DNA of 64,000 nucleotides from Boesenbergia rotunda (taxonomy: Eukaryota; Streptophyta; Magnoliopsida; Zingiberales; Zingiberaceae): positions 157,560 to 221,559 of the forward strand of contig JAGFNQ010008264.1 of assembly GCA_024364735.1 (NCBI GenBank), given 5' to 3'. Shown here one piece after another: positions 32,082-46,000 of this stretch (position 1 is the stretch's first letter; every line of letters starts with the position of its first letter). The position numbers and the translations under genes were made by a program. The notes below the pieces were generated by a model. The model made no database searches. It saw only the letters and a program-made list of their open reading frames with translations, and was not told the origin of the DNA.

Positions 32082-33039
32082 TGATCCTGTCGCCGAGCGT
32101 AGTGGAGCCGCAACCGGAATGACGGTGTAGGGATGAACGACGTGGATGCTGACGGGGCGTCTTTACGCAGAATGGCAGCGTCGTGGGATGTCTCCTCCGA
32201 CCGAATGGAAGTGGATGTCGCCTGGGGCAGGGCCGGCCGACTGGAGGGAACCTGCTGAGGAAGATGACCGTTAGCAACCCAGCCGGGAGACGTCCCGGCA
32301 AGGCACTCCGACGGTCAAGTCAGTACTCCGAGGAACAGTAGAAATAATGGAGCACTGGAAAAATGAGAGGCTTCGCGTGTGTATGTATGCGTACCTGAGA
32401 ATGAGGAGGGGAGTGGCTTATATAGCCAGGGAAAAGGACCAGGCATGGCCTGTGTCAGGATCCTCTGACAGGGTCAGAAGATGTGGTATGGTGCTGTCGA
32501 TATGAGTATGGCCTGTGTCAGGATCTTCTGACAGGGTCAGAAGATATGACATGGTTGTGTCGACTGTAACCATCTTTCTTTGTCGTATATTATTTGTCTC
32601 ATGTGAGGACAAAGACAGGTTTCGGTAAGGCGGCGCCTGTCAGAGAGTGTCCGTTCGTACGAGGGGTGACAGCCTGTTGCCTGCAGCTGGTGCAGGTATA
32701 TGTTGTCGTTATCCCAGGGTGATTCCGCGAGTGGCCGAGCGGACATCCGGGCGGCTCGGCCAGATGGGTATCAGGCACGAGCATAAAGGACTGCCGGGCG
32801 GATGCACTCGGCTGATCGAGGCTTGCAAGCCTTACTAGGGTCGACCGGGTTTGACCGGCCGGATGAACCGCTATATTTATTCTAACCGGCCGTCTTTAGT
32901 CCGACCGGCTGGCGAAGACCTTGGGCCCGGTCAGAATGTCAGTTGAGTCGGCTGCTCGTATAATGACGTGGACCCTGAAGCTGGTCAGGTCGTTCGTCAC
33001 GTTGACTGCCCGTATCATGCAAAATATAGGGCAGGATCA
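32082..33039 (-). mobile_element. Tat-like gypsy solo LTR inside the glucanase, TSD aacga
   Basis: The ends TGATCCTG...CAGGATCA are inverted, and the duplications aacga at 32077-32081 and 33040-33044 are identical. Read on the minus strand it has a TATA box (ctatataagcc, about 32413-32431), a transcribed R region and acttgaccgtcggagtgcc, the R/U5 phrase of Tat-lineage LTRs. There are no internal genes. Its promoter therefore points left, antisense to the glucanase. Confidence 0.88.
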
Positions 33040-33180
33040 AACGAGAACCTGAAGAGTCCCGGCGTGGAGCAAAACTTTGGGCTGTTCTTTCCCAACGGCC
33101 AGCCGGTTTACCCTATCGCCTTTACCAAAGGCGGCACTGATGAAGTTGATGAACTTGCAGACGTTAATCAGTTTAGTTGA

Positions 33181-34439
33181 ATCGTGGTGTAATTAAAAAA
33201 TAAATAAATAAATAAATAAATCCCTCAAACTTGCAGGGGATGTGGACGTGTCATCGACTTCTTAATTGCTGCATTCATTTGGAACTGGAAGTCGAGACCC
33301 ATCTAATAAAATATAAAATAATGGGAAAAAAATCAAATAGATATTTTATATTAATATTATTGTATAATTATTTAGTAACTTTTATAATCATGTGACAATT
33401 ATTTAATACATTCTGTAATTGTTTTAAGGCGAGTGGGACCAATTTAGAGTAATTTTTAATGAAATTTAAATAATTTTGAATAGGTTGTTAAAAAATGTTT
33501 TAATATAATAATGCTCCGCATTTGAAGTTTAAGGTTCAAGTTTTAGGATTTGCCTATAATTATGTATCATTACTTGGTAATTTCTACCGCTGTTTTTAAA
33601 TAATTTTAATCAATTTAAATCGATTTTGGTAAAATTGATTTTGTTTAATTTTAAATGATTTTGGTGAAGTTTAATTTTTTTTATCACATCAATAAAGAGT
33701 ATTTTGATATAATAGTATTCATAATTTAAAATTTAAAATTTTAATGTTTAAGATTTGTAATTAAGTTATAAGTGATAATTATTTAATAACTTCTCCAGTT
33801 TTAAAATTATTTTGAACAGTTATTTTATTAAAATTTAAAAATTTTTATAAATTGATAAAGAATATTTTAATATAATAATTCTTTATGTATAAAAATTTTA
33901 GATAAAGAATATTTAATATGATAATACTATATGTATAAAATTTTAATTAAAATGGAACAATCAATACACAGTGTAGCGATTAGTCATAGCTTTCATACAT
34001 ATAAAAAAAAGGAGACTATTCTCAAAAAATAAAGACTATTCTTTACTGTTCCACTGCTGGCGCCAAGTATCGGCTGCATATAAAACAGCTTACTCTCAGT
34101 GGAGAAATAGAAATAAAAAAAAATAAAGAAAACTCGTCAATTTCCCAAAGGTTGCTATTATTTCATATTTCTCAAAAGATTCACACAATAATCGGACTAC
34201 CCATATTGCCCTTTATATCTTTTAACCCTCTGTCAACTTTTTCATTCCTATTTTTTTAATATTCCGAGCCACATTTAAAAAAATGATAAATTTTTTTTTT
34301 TTGTTGGTTCGGATGTACATGCCAACTCTCTGCACGGGGAAGCAAATATTTCCCTCTGTAATTAGTCAAAGACCGTAAATAATTAACTTTGATATAATTC
34401 ATCGATTTAAGTTGGGCTTGGTATTTTTAATTTCTCAAT
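33181..34439. other. AT-rich intergenic DNA 3' of the glucanase
   Basis: It begins with the glucanase 3' flank, including an (AAAT)n-type run at about 33197-33222. The rest is low-complexity A/T with no recognisable gene or transposon end. A loose repeat of taatttaaaatttaaaat/gataaagaatatttt blocks occurs at 33640-33920. Confidence 0.5.
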
Positions 34440-35300
34440 CTAAATGTGTAAAAACTTAGGAGCAAAGAAAGTCGAACATAAAATATTATGGACGAGAAGA
34501 ATTACACAGAGAAGTGAGCCGACGGGCTTGGTATATCTGAGGGATACGGAAGTTACGAAAGAGTATACCGGTGGAGCGAGAACGACGTACGCGACGTGCG
34601 AGGGACGAGAAGCCAAAAGGAAGGACGCTCGACGGACGAAAGGTCGGAGTCGGATTTGGGTGAGTCTAACTCCGGTTGGTCAGAAATCACTCAAGAAAAT
34701 CAGAAATCACACTAGAGACTGATCAACAGCTGCTGACCTAAACCAGTCTCGGGCGCCCGGGCACTAGGCGCTAGAGCACTCGGGCACCCCTATGCATACA
34801 AGCGCCCGATAAACTGTTTTATCAACAAAGCTAGCCGTTTGTGATCGTTGCGCTGCAGATAACTCTCAGGCCACATGTCAGACGCCCTGGAGCACTCGGG
34901 CGCCCCAGTACTGCCACGTCAGCAAACGGATAAGTTTGTTCAGGGCTATAAATAGACCCCTAGAGTTCAATTTCAATTCACTCATTCGTCTCAAACATTA
35001 GCAAATAAGTTCTGTATAATTTTTATTTTCTTTTCTGAGCTTTTTCTTATGTAAGAGGCTTTTCCGTCCAAAGGAATTTATTTAGGAGATACGAGCTATA
35101 TATATATTCTGCCTTGGATTAGCAATCTCCCTGATTTCAAACCAAGTAAAATTCTAACTGCCTCTTTCTTTTAAGTTTGTTGTATTTTTAATGTTATTTA
35201 TTATTTGCGTTAACTAACAACCATCTTTGTTTAAGACGAAACAAAAGATAGAATTTTCTATTTTTAGGGGCAACTCATCCCCCTCTTGTCGACTTTCGAT
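34440..35300 (+). mobile_element. Old copia LTR fragment
   Basis: It shows the Sirevirus LTR order without the TG end: cgggcgcccgggca palindromes (34750-34920), a TATA box gctataaatagacc (about 34945), ttttccgtccaaagg, caaaccaagtaaaa, ttatttgcgttaac, and a decayed caactcatccccctcttg in place of attcacccccc. Both ends are eroded, so coordinates are approximate. Confidence 0.55.
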
Positions 35301-36517
35301 CACCGTCAAAGACCTCTCTGAGCCCACCGAAAGCAATCTCCTTGACTCGTCGTCGAAAATCATAGAAGCTAAAACTCTAGACACATGTCATCTTATTCAA
35401 CTCTTAGCTCGCGGCAAGTGAGTTAGAGTTGTCGTCGAAACTATACTGGTTATCTCCTTCCTCCCTTATTCTGTACTCATCTTTTAAAATGACGCAAGAC
35501 AGTATTGTAAGGGTATGTTTAGTGTTTGTCTTTTACCCAGTAACTTATATTTTTTGATTTTTTTGTTGGTTTTAGGGTCCCGTATTTTCTACCAACTACA
35601 TTGTTAATGGTTCAGAGTATGTAATTCCATCGTAGTTTATATGAACCAATTGTTTAAAAATTAGGCGTTTGCTTTAGTGCTTGATTTCGAAGAATAACAC
35701 CACCCTGAAAGTAAGTATGAACTATTTTGAATGTAATGACGTTGGTTTTAAATATCCAGTACCACCCAATTTTTTTTAAAAAATAGAGAAGTCAGATCAA
35801 CATGGTCCAATGTCTAAAAAACCAATATCACTATGGTACTGTAATGTGAAAACTAGCACCAACCAACATATTGATAAAGACATAGAAATAAGAAGACATA
35901 CTCTTATATCATTATTTGTGCATATGAATATTTGTTTATTTATTTATGTTAGTAATATATATTTTTAATAATTCCAGTTATCAATTGACCATAAATTTTA
36001 ATGAATCAGTGTTTTAGATCATTTTAATAGTTTTTTTTGGTCGTCCAACAATGAAATGAAAGGATCATGAGTTTGTTCGTTTACATGATTGATACAAAGT
36101 GATCATTAAACAATCCCCTTTTGTTATTTATTTGGACATACAAGATATTTATTAAATTCATGGTCTATTGAGGAATATATTTTAAAGTTTGGATTCAACA
36201 TCTCAAACCTTTATATTTTCAAGTATATTTTCTAGTTTTGAAAGTTAGAAGCACATAATAGAAAACTATTCATTTTAAATTTTCAAGTCGCTTTTACTAG
36301 AAGAGATATATCTATGTTATTTGATATTTCAAATAGAGGTGATTCCTTTTCTATGAACTCAACTAATGCGTTGGGCAACCTCTTTCTTACTCACTTCTCT
36401 AATAAAAAAGAACCTAATCAAGATTGAAGAGTTGCCTAAAATATATTCTCATAGAGTTGAAGTAGATGATGATGTTTTAGTATTTTATAAACTATACACT
36501 TTGTATATATTTATTTG
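35301..36517. other. AT-rich intergenic DNA
   Basis: No gene recognised. Short open frames have no recognisable motifs and random composition. Confidence 0.5.
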
Positions 36518-36558
36518 TGTTGGTGCAAAAAGTATCAAACAAGATCAGTTAACCTCTA

Positions 36559-37736
<1,178 letters not shown>

Positions 37737-39024
37737 TAGGGTTTTGATGTTTGATAATATATCAAGGTCTGGTCAATCTGACCAAGGGTTAAGCCAAACA
37801 AGACTTGATGATTGGTAGGGTAAACCCAGATTCATGAGTTTAACCAAAGGGTTAGCCAAACATGACTTGATATTTGGTTGAGTGATTAGCAAAGCACCCA
37901 GGGTTGGTCAGTTTGACTAAGCGTTAAGCCAAATAAGATTTGATGTTTAGCAGAGTGACTAAACCTAGATCTGGTCAGTTAGACAAAGGACTAAGTTAAA
38001 CGAGACTTGATGTTTAGCAGAAAGAAGTCTAGTCAGGATCAGATGACTAGCAAAAAAGTCCTTGTCAAGGCACTGAAGAACTGGTGAGTGAAGCTTGACA
38101 CGAAGTCCTGGTTCAGAGAATTGGGCATGAAGACCTAGCCAAGAGTTGGGCACCGAAGTCCTGATTCAAGGAATTAGGCACGAAGACCTAGCCAAGGGTT
38201 GGCCACCGAAGTCCTGGTCGAGGATCAGACACAAAATCCTGATGAGTGAAGCTGAGTTCTAGTGAGTGAAGCTAGTTGGACGAAGTCCTGGTGAGTGAAG
38301 CTGGGCACGAAGACCTAATCGTGGGTTGGGCATAAAATCCTGGTGAGTGAAGCTGGGAAAAAGTATTGGTGAGTGAAGCCAGGCAAGGTAAAGTCTGGTA
38401 AGTGAAGTTAGGAAGTGAGAAACCTTAAGGAGTTGACCTTAGGTAGTCAAGTCTTGGAGAGTTAAGTTCAAGCAAAGTCTAGTAGTTTAGGAAGACTTAC
38501 AGAAATTGGGCTTAGAATGTTTGCTTGCTTTGTATGTTTGCTTGTGTTACAGGAATTTGAAGTTTGAGTCAAGAAAGGAGAGAAAAAGTAAAGCGGAAAG
38601 CAAATTGTAGTCTGGGACCACTCCTAGGGGCCAGGAAGGACCCGAGCGCTCGAGAGTCACTCGGGCGCCCCCATCACTCAGGCACCCCTAAGGGTCCCGG
38701 GCGCTCGAGACCCTTTCCACGGGTCATAGCCGAGGTTTCAAGCCATCAATTCCATCATTCTACTACTCACTCTTTGCGAAGAAAAAGTGCTAAGGCGAAG
38801 CTCTATGACTAAGGAGGCTCCAGGAGAAAGTGAGTTGTGCTTCGGACTTCTAGATTGGCCGGGATCTTCTTTCTTTATTGGTTTGCTTTTATTACAAGTT
38901 ATACTTAAATTTTAGTTATTTATGCTTGTACTTGAACTGTAAGACAACTTTTCTCCGCCTCCGAAAATTTCGAAAAGGAGACCACTAGTAGACTCATGCC
39001 GAGTACATAGGCCTTAGACGTACT

Positions 39025-40643
39025 TGTTGGTGCAAGCTGCATCAATGATATTCCGCTTTAAGTGTTTTAATGTTTGACAATATACTTAAGTCAGTGATAC
39101 ACTAAATAGACAAAGGGGAGTAAGAGAGAAGTCACCTTAGTTGAAGAAAAGTCCTAGTTAATCTAGGCATTGAAACTCTAAGTCCCAGCAAAGGGCTGCT
39201 GGGCACCTAGCGAAGGGTTGCTAGGTATCGAAACCTCAAGACCTAGCGAAGGGCTGCTAGGTATCGTAACCCTAAGACCTAGCGAAGGACTGCTAGGCAC
39301 CTAGTGAAGGACTACTAGGCATAGAAGACCTAGCGAAGGGCTGCTAGGCACCTAGCGAAGGGTTGCTAGGCATAGAAGACCTAGCGAAGGATTGCTAGGC
39401 ACCAGGCGAAGGACCGCTTGGTAACAAAGACCTAGCGAAGGGCTGCTAGGCACCTGGCGATGGACTGCTAGGAAATGAAGACTTGGTCCGAGGGACTAAG
39501 CAACTTAGCTGAGTGATGACTAAGGACAGGAGTAGAGACGGGTCAGGGTTTGAGCGTCTAGAGATCCGGAGTAATCGGAAGCTAAGTAAAAGTCCACCCG
39601 AAGGGCTGGGTGGCAACCGTCTCCTGAAAGGAGTAGGTGAAGGGCGAGTTCTCGTGGATAGGAATTCGTACCGGTTCGACCTAGGGTTTCATGCAAATAT
39701 TGAAGTCCGAACTAAGTCCTTAAGCCTAATATTATATGTATATATGCTTTGTGTTTGTGTATCTTGCAGGTAACAAGAACCGGAGACAAAGCAAGCTCAA
39801 AAACCCATTTCAAGGCTTTAAGGAGGGCGCCCCCATCAAGGAGGGCGCCCTCACCAACCAGGGCGCCCTGAACAGCCAGGGCGCCCTGAGCCAAGTGTAA
39901 AACTGCAGTAAACGTGAAGCAGGCAGAACAGGTGTCAAGCAGGGCGCCCTGAGCGTCCGGGGCGCCTTGGTTCAAAGATGTATTTGCAGTTTCGAACCCA
40001 AAACACAGATAAGCCATCATGAGGGCGCCCCGGCTGACCAGGGCGCCCTGGTCAACGCTGTTATCAGCTCCGGTGAAGTAGGCGCAAGGATAAGGTTTGA
40101 CCGAGTCTTCCGGGGCGCCCCCATCGTCTAGGGCGCCCCCAGGAGGCCTATATAAGAGGCTTCGACCCCTCTGCTTCAAACACAACATTCCAGAGCTATT
40201 CTGATCATTCCGACCGACGACAACGCGCTAGAAACAAGGCTCTACGATCGGGAGGCTCCAGGAGGAGGTGCGCGGCACTTCGGAGGTCCAGATCGGCCGA
40301 GTCTCAGATTTTTGTTCGGTTTGATTTCATTTAATTACGCACTTAATTTTTCTATATTATTGCTTGTAAATCTTACACTGTAAGTCGGGTTTCTCCGCCT
40401 CTGGAAAGTCCAGGAAGGAGACCAATAGTGGACGGGCGTTCCCGTGCATAGGCCTTGGATGTACTGACCCTGGGGGGTCGGGAACCAAGTAAAAATCCCG
40501 TGTGTCTTTTGTTCTGTTTTTCTTCGTTCGATTTATTTTCCGCTGCGCTAACACTCTAAGTCTAGAACGAAAGTTACGAAGATTTCAGTGAAGTTTTCAC
40601 GGTCGATATTCACCCCCCCTCTATCGACGGCACCGATCCTACA
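39025..40643 (+). mobile_element. Copia solo LTR F2, 1619 bp, TSD gtact
   Basis: It runs from TGTTGGTGCAAGCTGC to CACCGATCCTACA, with gtact at 39020-39024 and 40644-40648. It has an array of agacctagcgaagggctgct (39190-39480), GGGCGCCC palindromes (39825-40140), a TATA box (tatataag, 40149-40156) and attcaccccccctctatcg. No internal sequence follows, and F1 resumes at once. Confidence 0.9.
40149..40156 (+). promoter_or_regulatory. TATA box of solo LTR F2
   Basis: TATATAAG lies directly after the GGGCGCCC array, at the same relative place as in LTRs B and M. Confidence 0.5.
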
Positions 40644-40729
40644 GTACTGACCCTGGGAGGTTGGGAACCAAGTAAATAAATCCAGCGTGTCTTTGTCGTT
40701 GCATTTTTACTTTAATTACACTACAAGAA

Positions 40730-41234
40730 TTTCTAAGTCTTTCTCAAAAATTATTTCTAAGTACTTAACAATTCCTTTCAAAAATTTATTTCAAGTATTT
40801 AAATGAGTTTAGTACTTAACTATTTTTAAACCAAGTACCTGACACTTAATTTTTCAAACTTCTCAAAAGTACTTGCTTTATACTTGAAAATTATCTAAGT
40901 GTAAAAAGTTTTGAAAATATTTTTACTCTGTTTTTGAAATACTTTGTCAAAAACATGAAGCACTTAGAAAAACTCATAAATCCCTGTTAGATACCTTGTT
41001 CACCCATGCCTGTTTTTGATATATGTCAAAGGGGGAGGAAAGGTCAAAGTTAAGAGTTGTAAATACAAGTATTCAGGGTTTTAGGGGGAGTATGAAAAAT
41101 AAATATTTTTTTTCAACTCTACATTTATTCTATTCATAAATAGTTATACTTCATTGCTTAACCTTTTGTGCTTAAACTGTTATAAGTTTTTCCTTAACTT
41201 TGAATTGTGTTGCCATAATCAAAAAGGGGGAGAT
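40730..41234 (+). mobile_element. Copia 3' untranslated fragment (element M)
   Basis: It contains ttctaagtacttaac-type repeats like the 3' region of element C and ends in the polypurine tract aaaaagggggagatt at the start of LTR M. It begins within a few bases of the CACTA left terminus, so the left breakpoint is uncertain. Confidence 0.65.
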
Positions 41235-42754
41235 TGTTGGTGCAGGAAGCACCAGATCGAACCTTGTTTTGATATTGGCAAAGGATTCAAAGTTAAGGGT
41301 TATTTGTGATCTAACGTTGTTCACTGAGTGTGCAGAAAAATCCCTAGCGAAGGACTGCTAGGCACCTGGCGAAGGACTGCCAGTATCAAAGCCCTAGCGA
41401 AGGACTGCTAGGCACCTGGCGAAGGACTGCCAGTATCCAAGCCCTAGCGAAGGACTGCTAGGCACCTGGCCAAGGACTGCCAGCATCCAAGCCCTAGCGA
41501 AGGACTGCTAGGCAACTGGCGAAGGACTGCCAGCATCCAAGACCTAGCGAAGGACTGCTAGGCTCCAGACGAAGGACTGCCAGAATGGACAAGCCCTAGC
41601 GAAGGAATGCTAGGCACTGGCGAAGGGCTGCCAGAAGAAAAGACCTAGCGAAGGGCTGCTAGGCACCAAGCGAAGGGCAGCTTGGCAACTCAAGACCTGG
41701 CGAAGGACTGCCGGGCAAAAGTCCAACTGGAGGAGCCGGTTGGCACCAGGTAAATTCTCCTGAGAGGAGTAGGTGAGGACGCGTTCCCCTTGAGGGAACA
41801 TTAGGCGTCGGTTCGACCTAGGACTCCATTTTTGGAGACCCAAAGTCAAAACCAAGACAGCTAAGGCTGTATAAACTAACATAATATTTGCTGTTTTGGA
41901 CTAACCCTGGATGCAGGACCGCAGGACTGTGTATCTGCAGCTCAGAGAACCTCAGAGGAGTGAGGCAGTAGCTGAGCAGGGCGCCTCGGAGGTTTCGGGC
42001 GCCCCCAGAGTCAATCGAAGTCAGCAGACAAAGAAAAAGCCCCGACAGCAGCATTTCGGGGCGCCCCTGATGTTTCGGGCGCCCCGCGCGCTCCGGGCGC
42101 CCCGCGTGTCACGGGCACCCCCAGTGAAGCCCCCACTGCCAGCTGCCGAAGCGCGCCCTCGCGAAACCAAATGGATGAAGCTTTGACCGGTCAACCGGGC
42201 GCCCCGAGCGCTCCGGGCGCCCCGGTCAACTGTTATCCCGAAGTCGAAGCGATCAGTCACGACCGAGAGCACGCCGGATCAGAGGCCACGTGGGAGGGCG
42301 CCCCGAGCATTCCGAGCGCCCCCAGCCCTATATAAAGGGCCCTCGACCCCAGGTTTAAAACATCAATTCCATTGAACGCAATCACGCTCTTCTGCTCCCG
42401 CGCTCTGCTCCAGAACCCTCCAGACTCGAGATACAAGCGCCGGCGACGTCCAACTGCTCTGGAACTTCGATTTACACCGGACGTCGGTAACAAAGAAAAG
42501 CTGTCTTTTTTTCTTACTGCAATTTACTGTAATCAATCTTTGTAAAATTGTTTTGCGCGATTATAGTATTGCCCATAGTAAACGGTCAACGACCGCGGGC
42601 CTTGGAGTAGGAGTCGACCCAGGCTCCGAACCAAGTAAAAATCTTGGTGTTCGCATTGTCTGATTTTGATTATTCCGCTACGCAATTGCTCTTTACGAAA
42701 TCCGAACGATTTGCGACATTCACCCCCCCCTCTATCGCATCTCTCGATCCAACA
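41235..42754 (+). mobile_element. Copia 3' LTR M inside the CACTA element
   Basis: This 1520-bp LTR runs from TGTTGGTGCAGGAAGCACC to CTCTCGATCCAACA. It has about ten agccctagcgaaggactgct/cctggcgaaggactgccag units (41340-41710), GGGCGCCCC palindromes (41980-42320), TATA box tatataaa (42329-42336) and attcacccccccctctatcg. It is preceded by a polypurine tract. It is a plus-strand relative of LTR C, which it resembles closely. Confidence 0.85.
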
Positions 42755-43055
42755 CATGTATTCGTGAAGACTGTGATGGAAGTTGGATTGACAATATTTA
42801 AATACACAATTTCTACTTTTGAATATAAGTTTGTAAACATTTAACCTGTGGGGATAATTATGTGGACAATATAAGTTTCTGCTATTATCTTTCAATTTTT
42901 ATCATACTGCTGTGAGTTTGTTGCTGTAAATTAATCTTGTTGCTGTAAATTTATCATATTGCTGTGCTTTTATTGTTTAATTTATCATGTTGCTGTGAGT
43001 TTATGCATGTCGCTAACTACAACTTATGTTGCTCAGTATAAGTTGTTACAGATCA
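42755..43055 (+). other. CACTA gene leader with tgttgctgtaaattt repeats
   Basis: AT-rich, with three or four loose copies of a 22-bp ttgctgt(g/a)a motif at 42905-43005, and a splice-acceptor-like ttgttacag just before the ATG at 43056. No coding was seen. Confidence 0.5.
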
Positions 43056-46000
43056 ATGGCATCTACTAAAGCAAGTTCTGAAGGTGGTCAGTCAGTTCGG
43101 AAGAGTAAAAGAATAAGCCAAATTGCTAAGTTGGAGAATAAGGGCAAAGAAGTCAGAATAGATGACATTGAACAGAGTTGCGAGGTTGATAGAGTGGCGG
43201 ATTCCAAAGAAACCACCACCTCAAGAACTTCTAGAGGTCGGACACAGTTAGATAAGCTTTCAAAGCAAAGAATGCAAGGTATTCGAAAGGATGTGTCATT
43301 CAATCAATTAGGACAACCGATAGGACCAGCTGCTGTAGCGATGCAAAGTTACATTGGTGTGCTGGCTCGGCAAAAAATTAATATTAAATACAAGACATGG
43401 AAGCATGTCCCAGCTGCTAGTAAAGAATTAATATGGGAATCAGTGAATGGAAGTTAGCAATTTTTAACAATTATAATCTTTACCTTCTAATTATATATAT
43501 TTAATGTCGTCTGTGTTAATCTTATTAATGTTTTCCACTTATGTGATGTACAGTTGATGTATAATGTGGATTCAAGGTGGAAAAAGGGATGTTTGAGATC
43601 TGCAAACAGTAAGTGGAGGCAATACAAAACCCATCTCACCCAAAAATTCATTATGAGCAGGCGTGACAAACCTGAGGAGCTGAATGAGCCACCTGTTGGC
43701 TTTGAAATTACAAGAGAAGATTGGCACGCATTTGTCATTAGTCGGATTTCAGAAGAATTCATTGTAAGTTTCTTAATATATTTTCTTTTGAAACTGTTCG
43801 ACCAAAAGTCACTATGTATTATTCAAATTTGATATATCCCATGCTTGAAATAACTAGAAACTCAGTGATGATAATAAAGAGCGAAGGAAAAAGAATAGAT
43901 ATCCTCATCGACTCTCACGCAAAGGATATGCACGCTTTGCTGAAGAAATTGTAAGTATTTGTAAACTATATTTCCTTTAAGAACCATTCCAAATGATTCA
44001 CATAAAATTATTTCACATTTGTGATTTGATTTTTCTTTGTTGTAGGCGAATGAATTATGTGATGATAAAGACATCAACAGAGCTATTATGTGGAAGAAAG
44101 GACGCGCCAACAAAGGAGGAGAGTTTCAAGGAGAAGATTTGGTGAACACAGTCCACAAGATTGTAAGCAAATTAACAATACATAAAACCTGTAAATTTAA
44201 TAAAATGATACCTTGTATAATAATAATTTCTTTTAATGTTGCATAACAGGATGAATATATACAACAAAAGAGAGAGGGTAAGCTGCAAATTGAAGGACCA
44301 AAAGAGGATATTCTGACCAAGGCACTTGATACTCAAGAAATTGCTGGCCGCGTGCGGGGTATAGGAGGTCATATCAACCCAACAATGTATTTCAATGTTC
44401 CTAGAACAAGGAAGAAATTTGATGTTACCCTAGAAATAATCGCTGAGCATAAAAGGGAGATGCAGGAGGCGAAGATGCTAATTTCACAACAAGATGTACG
44501 CATCCAAAAACTTGAAGCTATGATGCATAAAAGGGGTGCATGGGAAAATTCAATTGATGACAAAGGTAGTTGCTTGGTGAAGTTTCATCAGATGAATATT
44601 GACGAAGATGATGTACAGATTATCCGTAAAGATGATGTGTTACAGGTATAATAAAAGCAAAGTTATAGTTATATTCAATTTTAGTATAGCGTTATAAACT
44701 GAAAATAATCGAAATGCCTTTTTATATTTTAGGGTCAATCAGTTGCGCTGACATTGGAATCTGCCACAAATATTGCTGCATATGGTACAATTGTTGGTTT
44801 CAATGGACAGGATAAAATGCTTCATGGTGTTCCATTTCCCATTAATTGCATTCGAGTCTCCATTGATCAAGCAGTGGACAAATCAGCTCGTTTGCCATAT
44901 CCAATTCCAAGAGAATGTGAAGTCATTGGTGATGCCATAGGATCTGTTGTGGCTTGGCCTGAACAGCAGATTGTGAAGCAAAAGAAGGTATATGAGTTAT
45001 TATAGTTGAAGTTAAATTGTGACTGTATTATTATTCAACCTAGCTATCTAACTTGTTTACATTTGATATTATTAGAAGCCTGGAAGGAAGAAGTTTGAAC
45101 AACCACAAAAGAAACCTAGTTTGTCAACAAGTGTCCCAAGATCATTACATATGTTATATTGTTACAGTAAGCATGCTCTAGATGGAGGAAGGTGTATATC
45201 ACTGCGTTTAGATAATGAAGTTTTTGATGAAGATTGTGAACTTTTTCTGGACCTTGAGGATATAAATTCTTTGTATCATTTGGAGCCAATTTCAGTAAAT
45301 TTGATCGTTGCCTACATATGGTAAGTGAAATTATTTAAGCAATTTCAGAAACATTTCAGCAATTCTTTGTTTCGTATTTTAATTTTATTTTCTTTGCATT
45401 GATAGGTGTCTGTATAAAAAGAAGCTGAAAGATAACACTACAAAGAAATTCAAATTTTTGAATCCCCACAAAATCCCATTTCTAGCAAAAATGGCACAAG
45501 ACAAAACAGCTAAGCTTGAAACGCTGAACCAAAGGGCAACTCTTTTAGCTGATAGGCTAACCGGTGCATCATCAGATGAAATTGTTTTGGTGCCATGTAA
45601 TGTCGGGTAAGTGCAAAATAAAACTTCACTTTAAAATGCTTCCATTCGCTAATTTATTAAATTTTATGATCTAACCATATGTCTTTGCCTAGTTTCCATT
45701 GGATTCTCAGTGTAATTGAACCTTACAAGGATACTATTTATGTGTTGGATTCCCTTAGTTCCCGCATTCGAGATGATGATTGTAAATACGTAATGGAAAT
45801 GTGAGTTCAGATTTCTATCAGTAAATTTATATTTTAATATAAATTTTATATAACAAATATTCATAACGTATGAAGGGCATTACGCTTGTTTAATTCTACC
45901 AAGGGAAGGAAAGGGAGAAAAAAAGCTAAGTGGGAAGTAGTTAAGGTATGTATACTTTTGTTTAACATATATTGGAATGTGTATAATTTTCGTTAACTAT

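Larger units (their letters stand above)
30950..33180 (+). pseudogene. GH17 endo-beta-1,3-glucanase, last exon split by an LTR
   Basis: It would hydrolyse 1,3-beta-glucans (callose or fungal wall) in the apoplast. Exon 1 (30950-31022) encodes a signal peptide (MATTKAFFMIVIALLISILV). Exon 2 (31125-31501) begins the mature chain at SIGVSYGMLGDN and holds YIAVGNE, the acid/base Glu. Exon 3 (31594-32081) holds VDMGVLGQSFPPS, LLLNVYPYFSY and VSESGWPSAGG, the nucleophile Glu. All splice sites are GT-AG and frames agree. At 32082 a 958-bp LTR interrupts AYVFAMFN. The remaining end (33040-33180: NFGLFFPNGQPVYPIAF and a short tail) lies beyond it, in the original frame. Read through, the protein stops at 32130 after 16 foreign residues (about 328 aa) and lacks the last strand of the barrel. 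Before the hit the gene looks to have been intact. Family is certain; a stable product is doubtful. Confidence 0.93.

Noticed and set aside
32537..33180. Independent small gene across the LTR and 33040-33180
   Set aside because: The part after 33040 is the displaced end of glucanase exon 3, and the rest is LTR.
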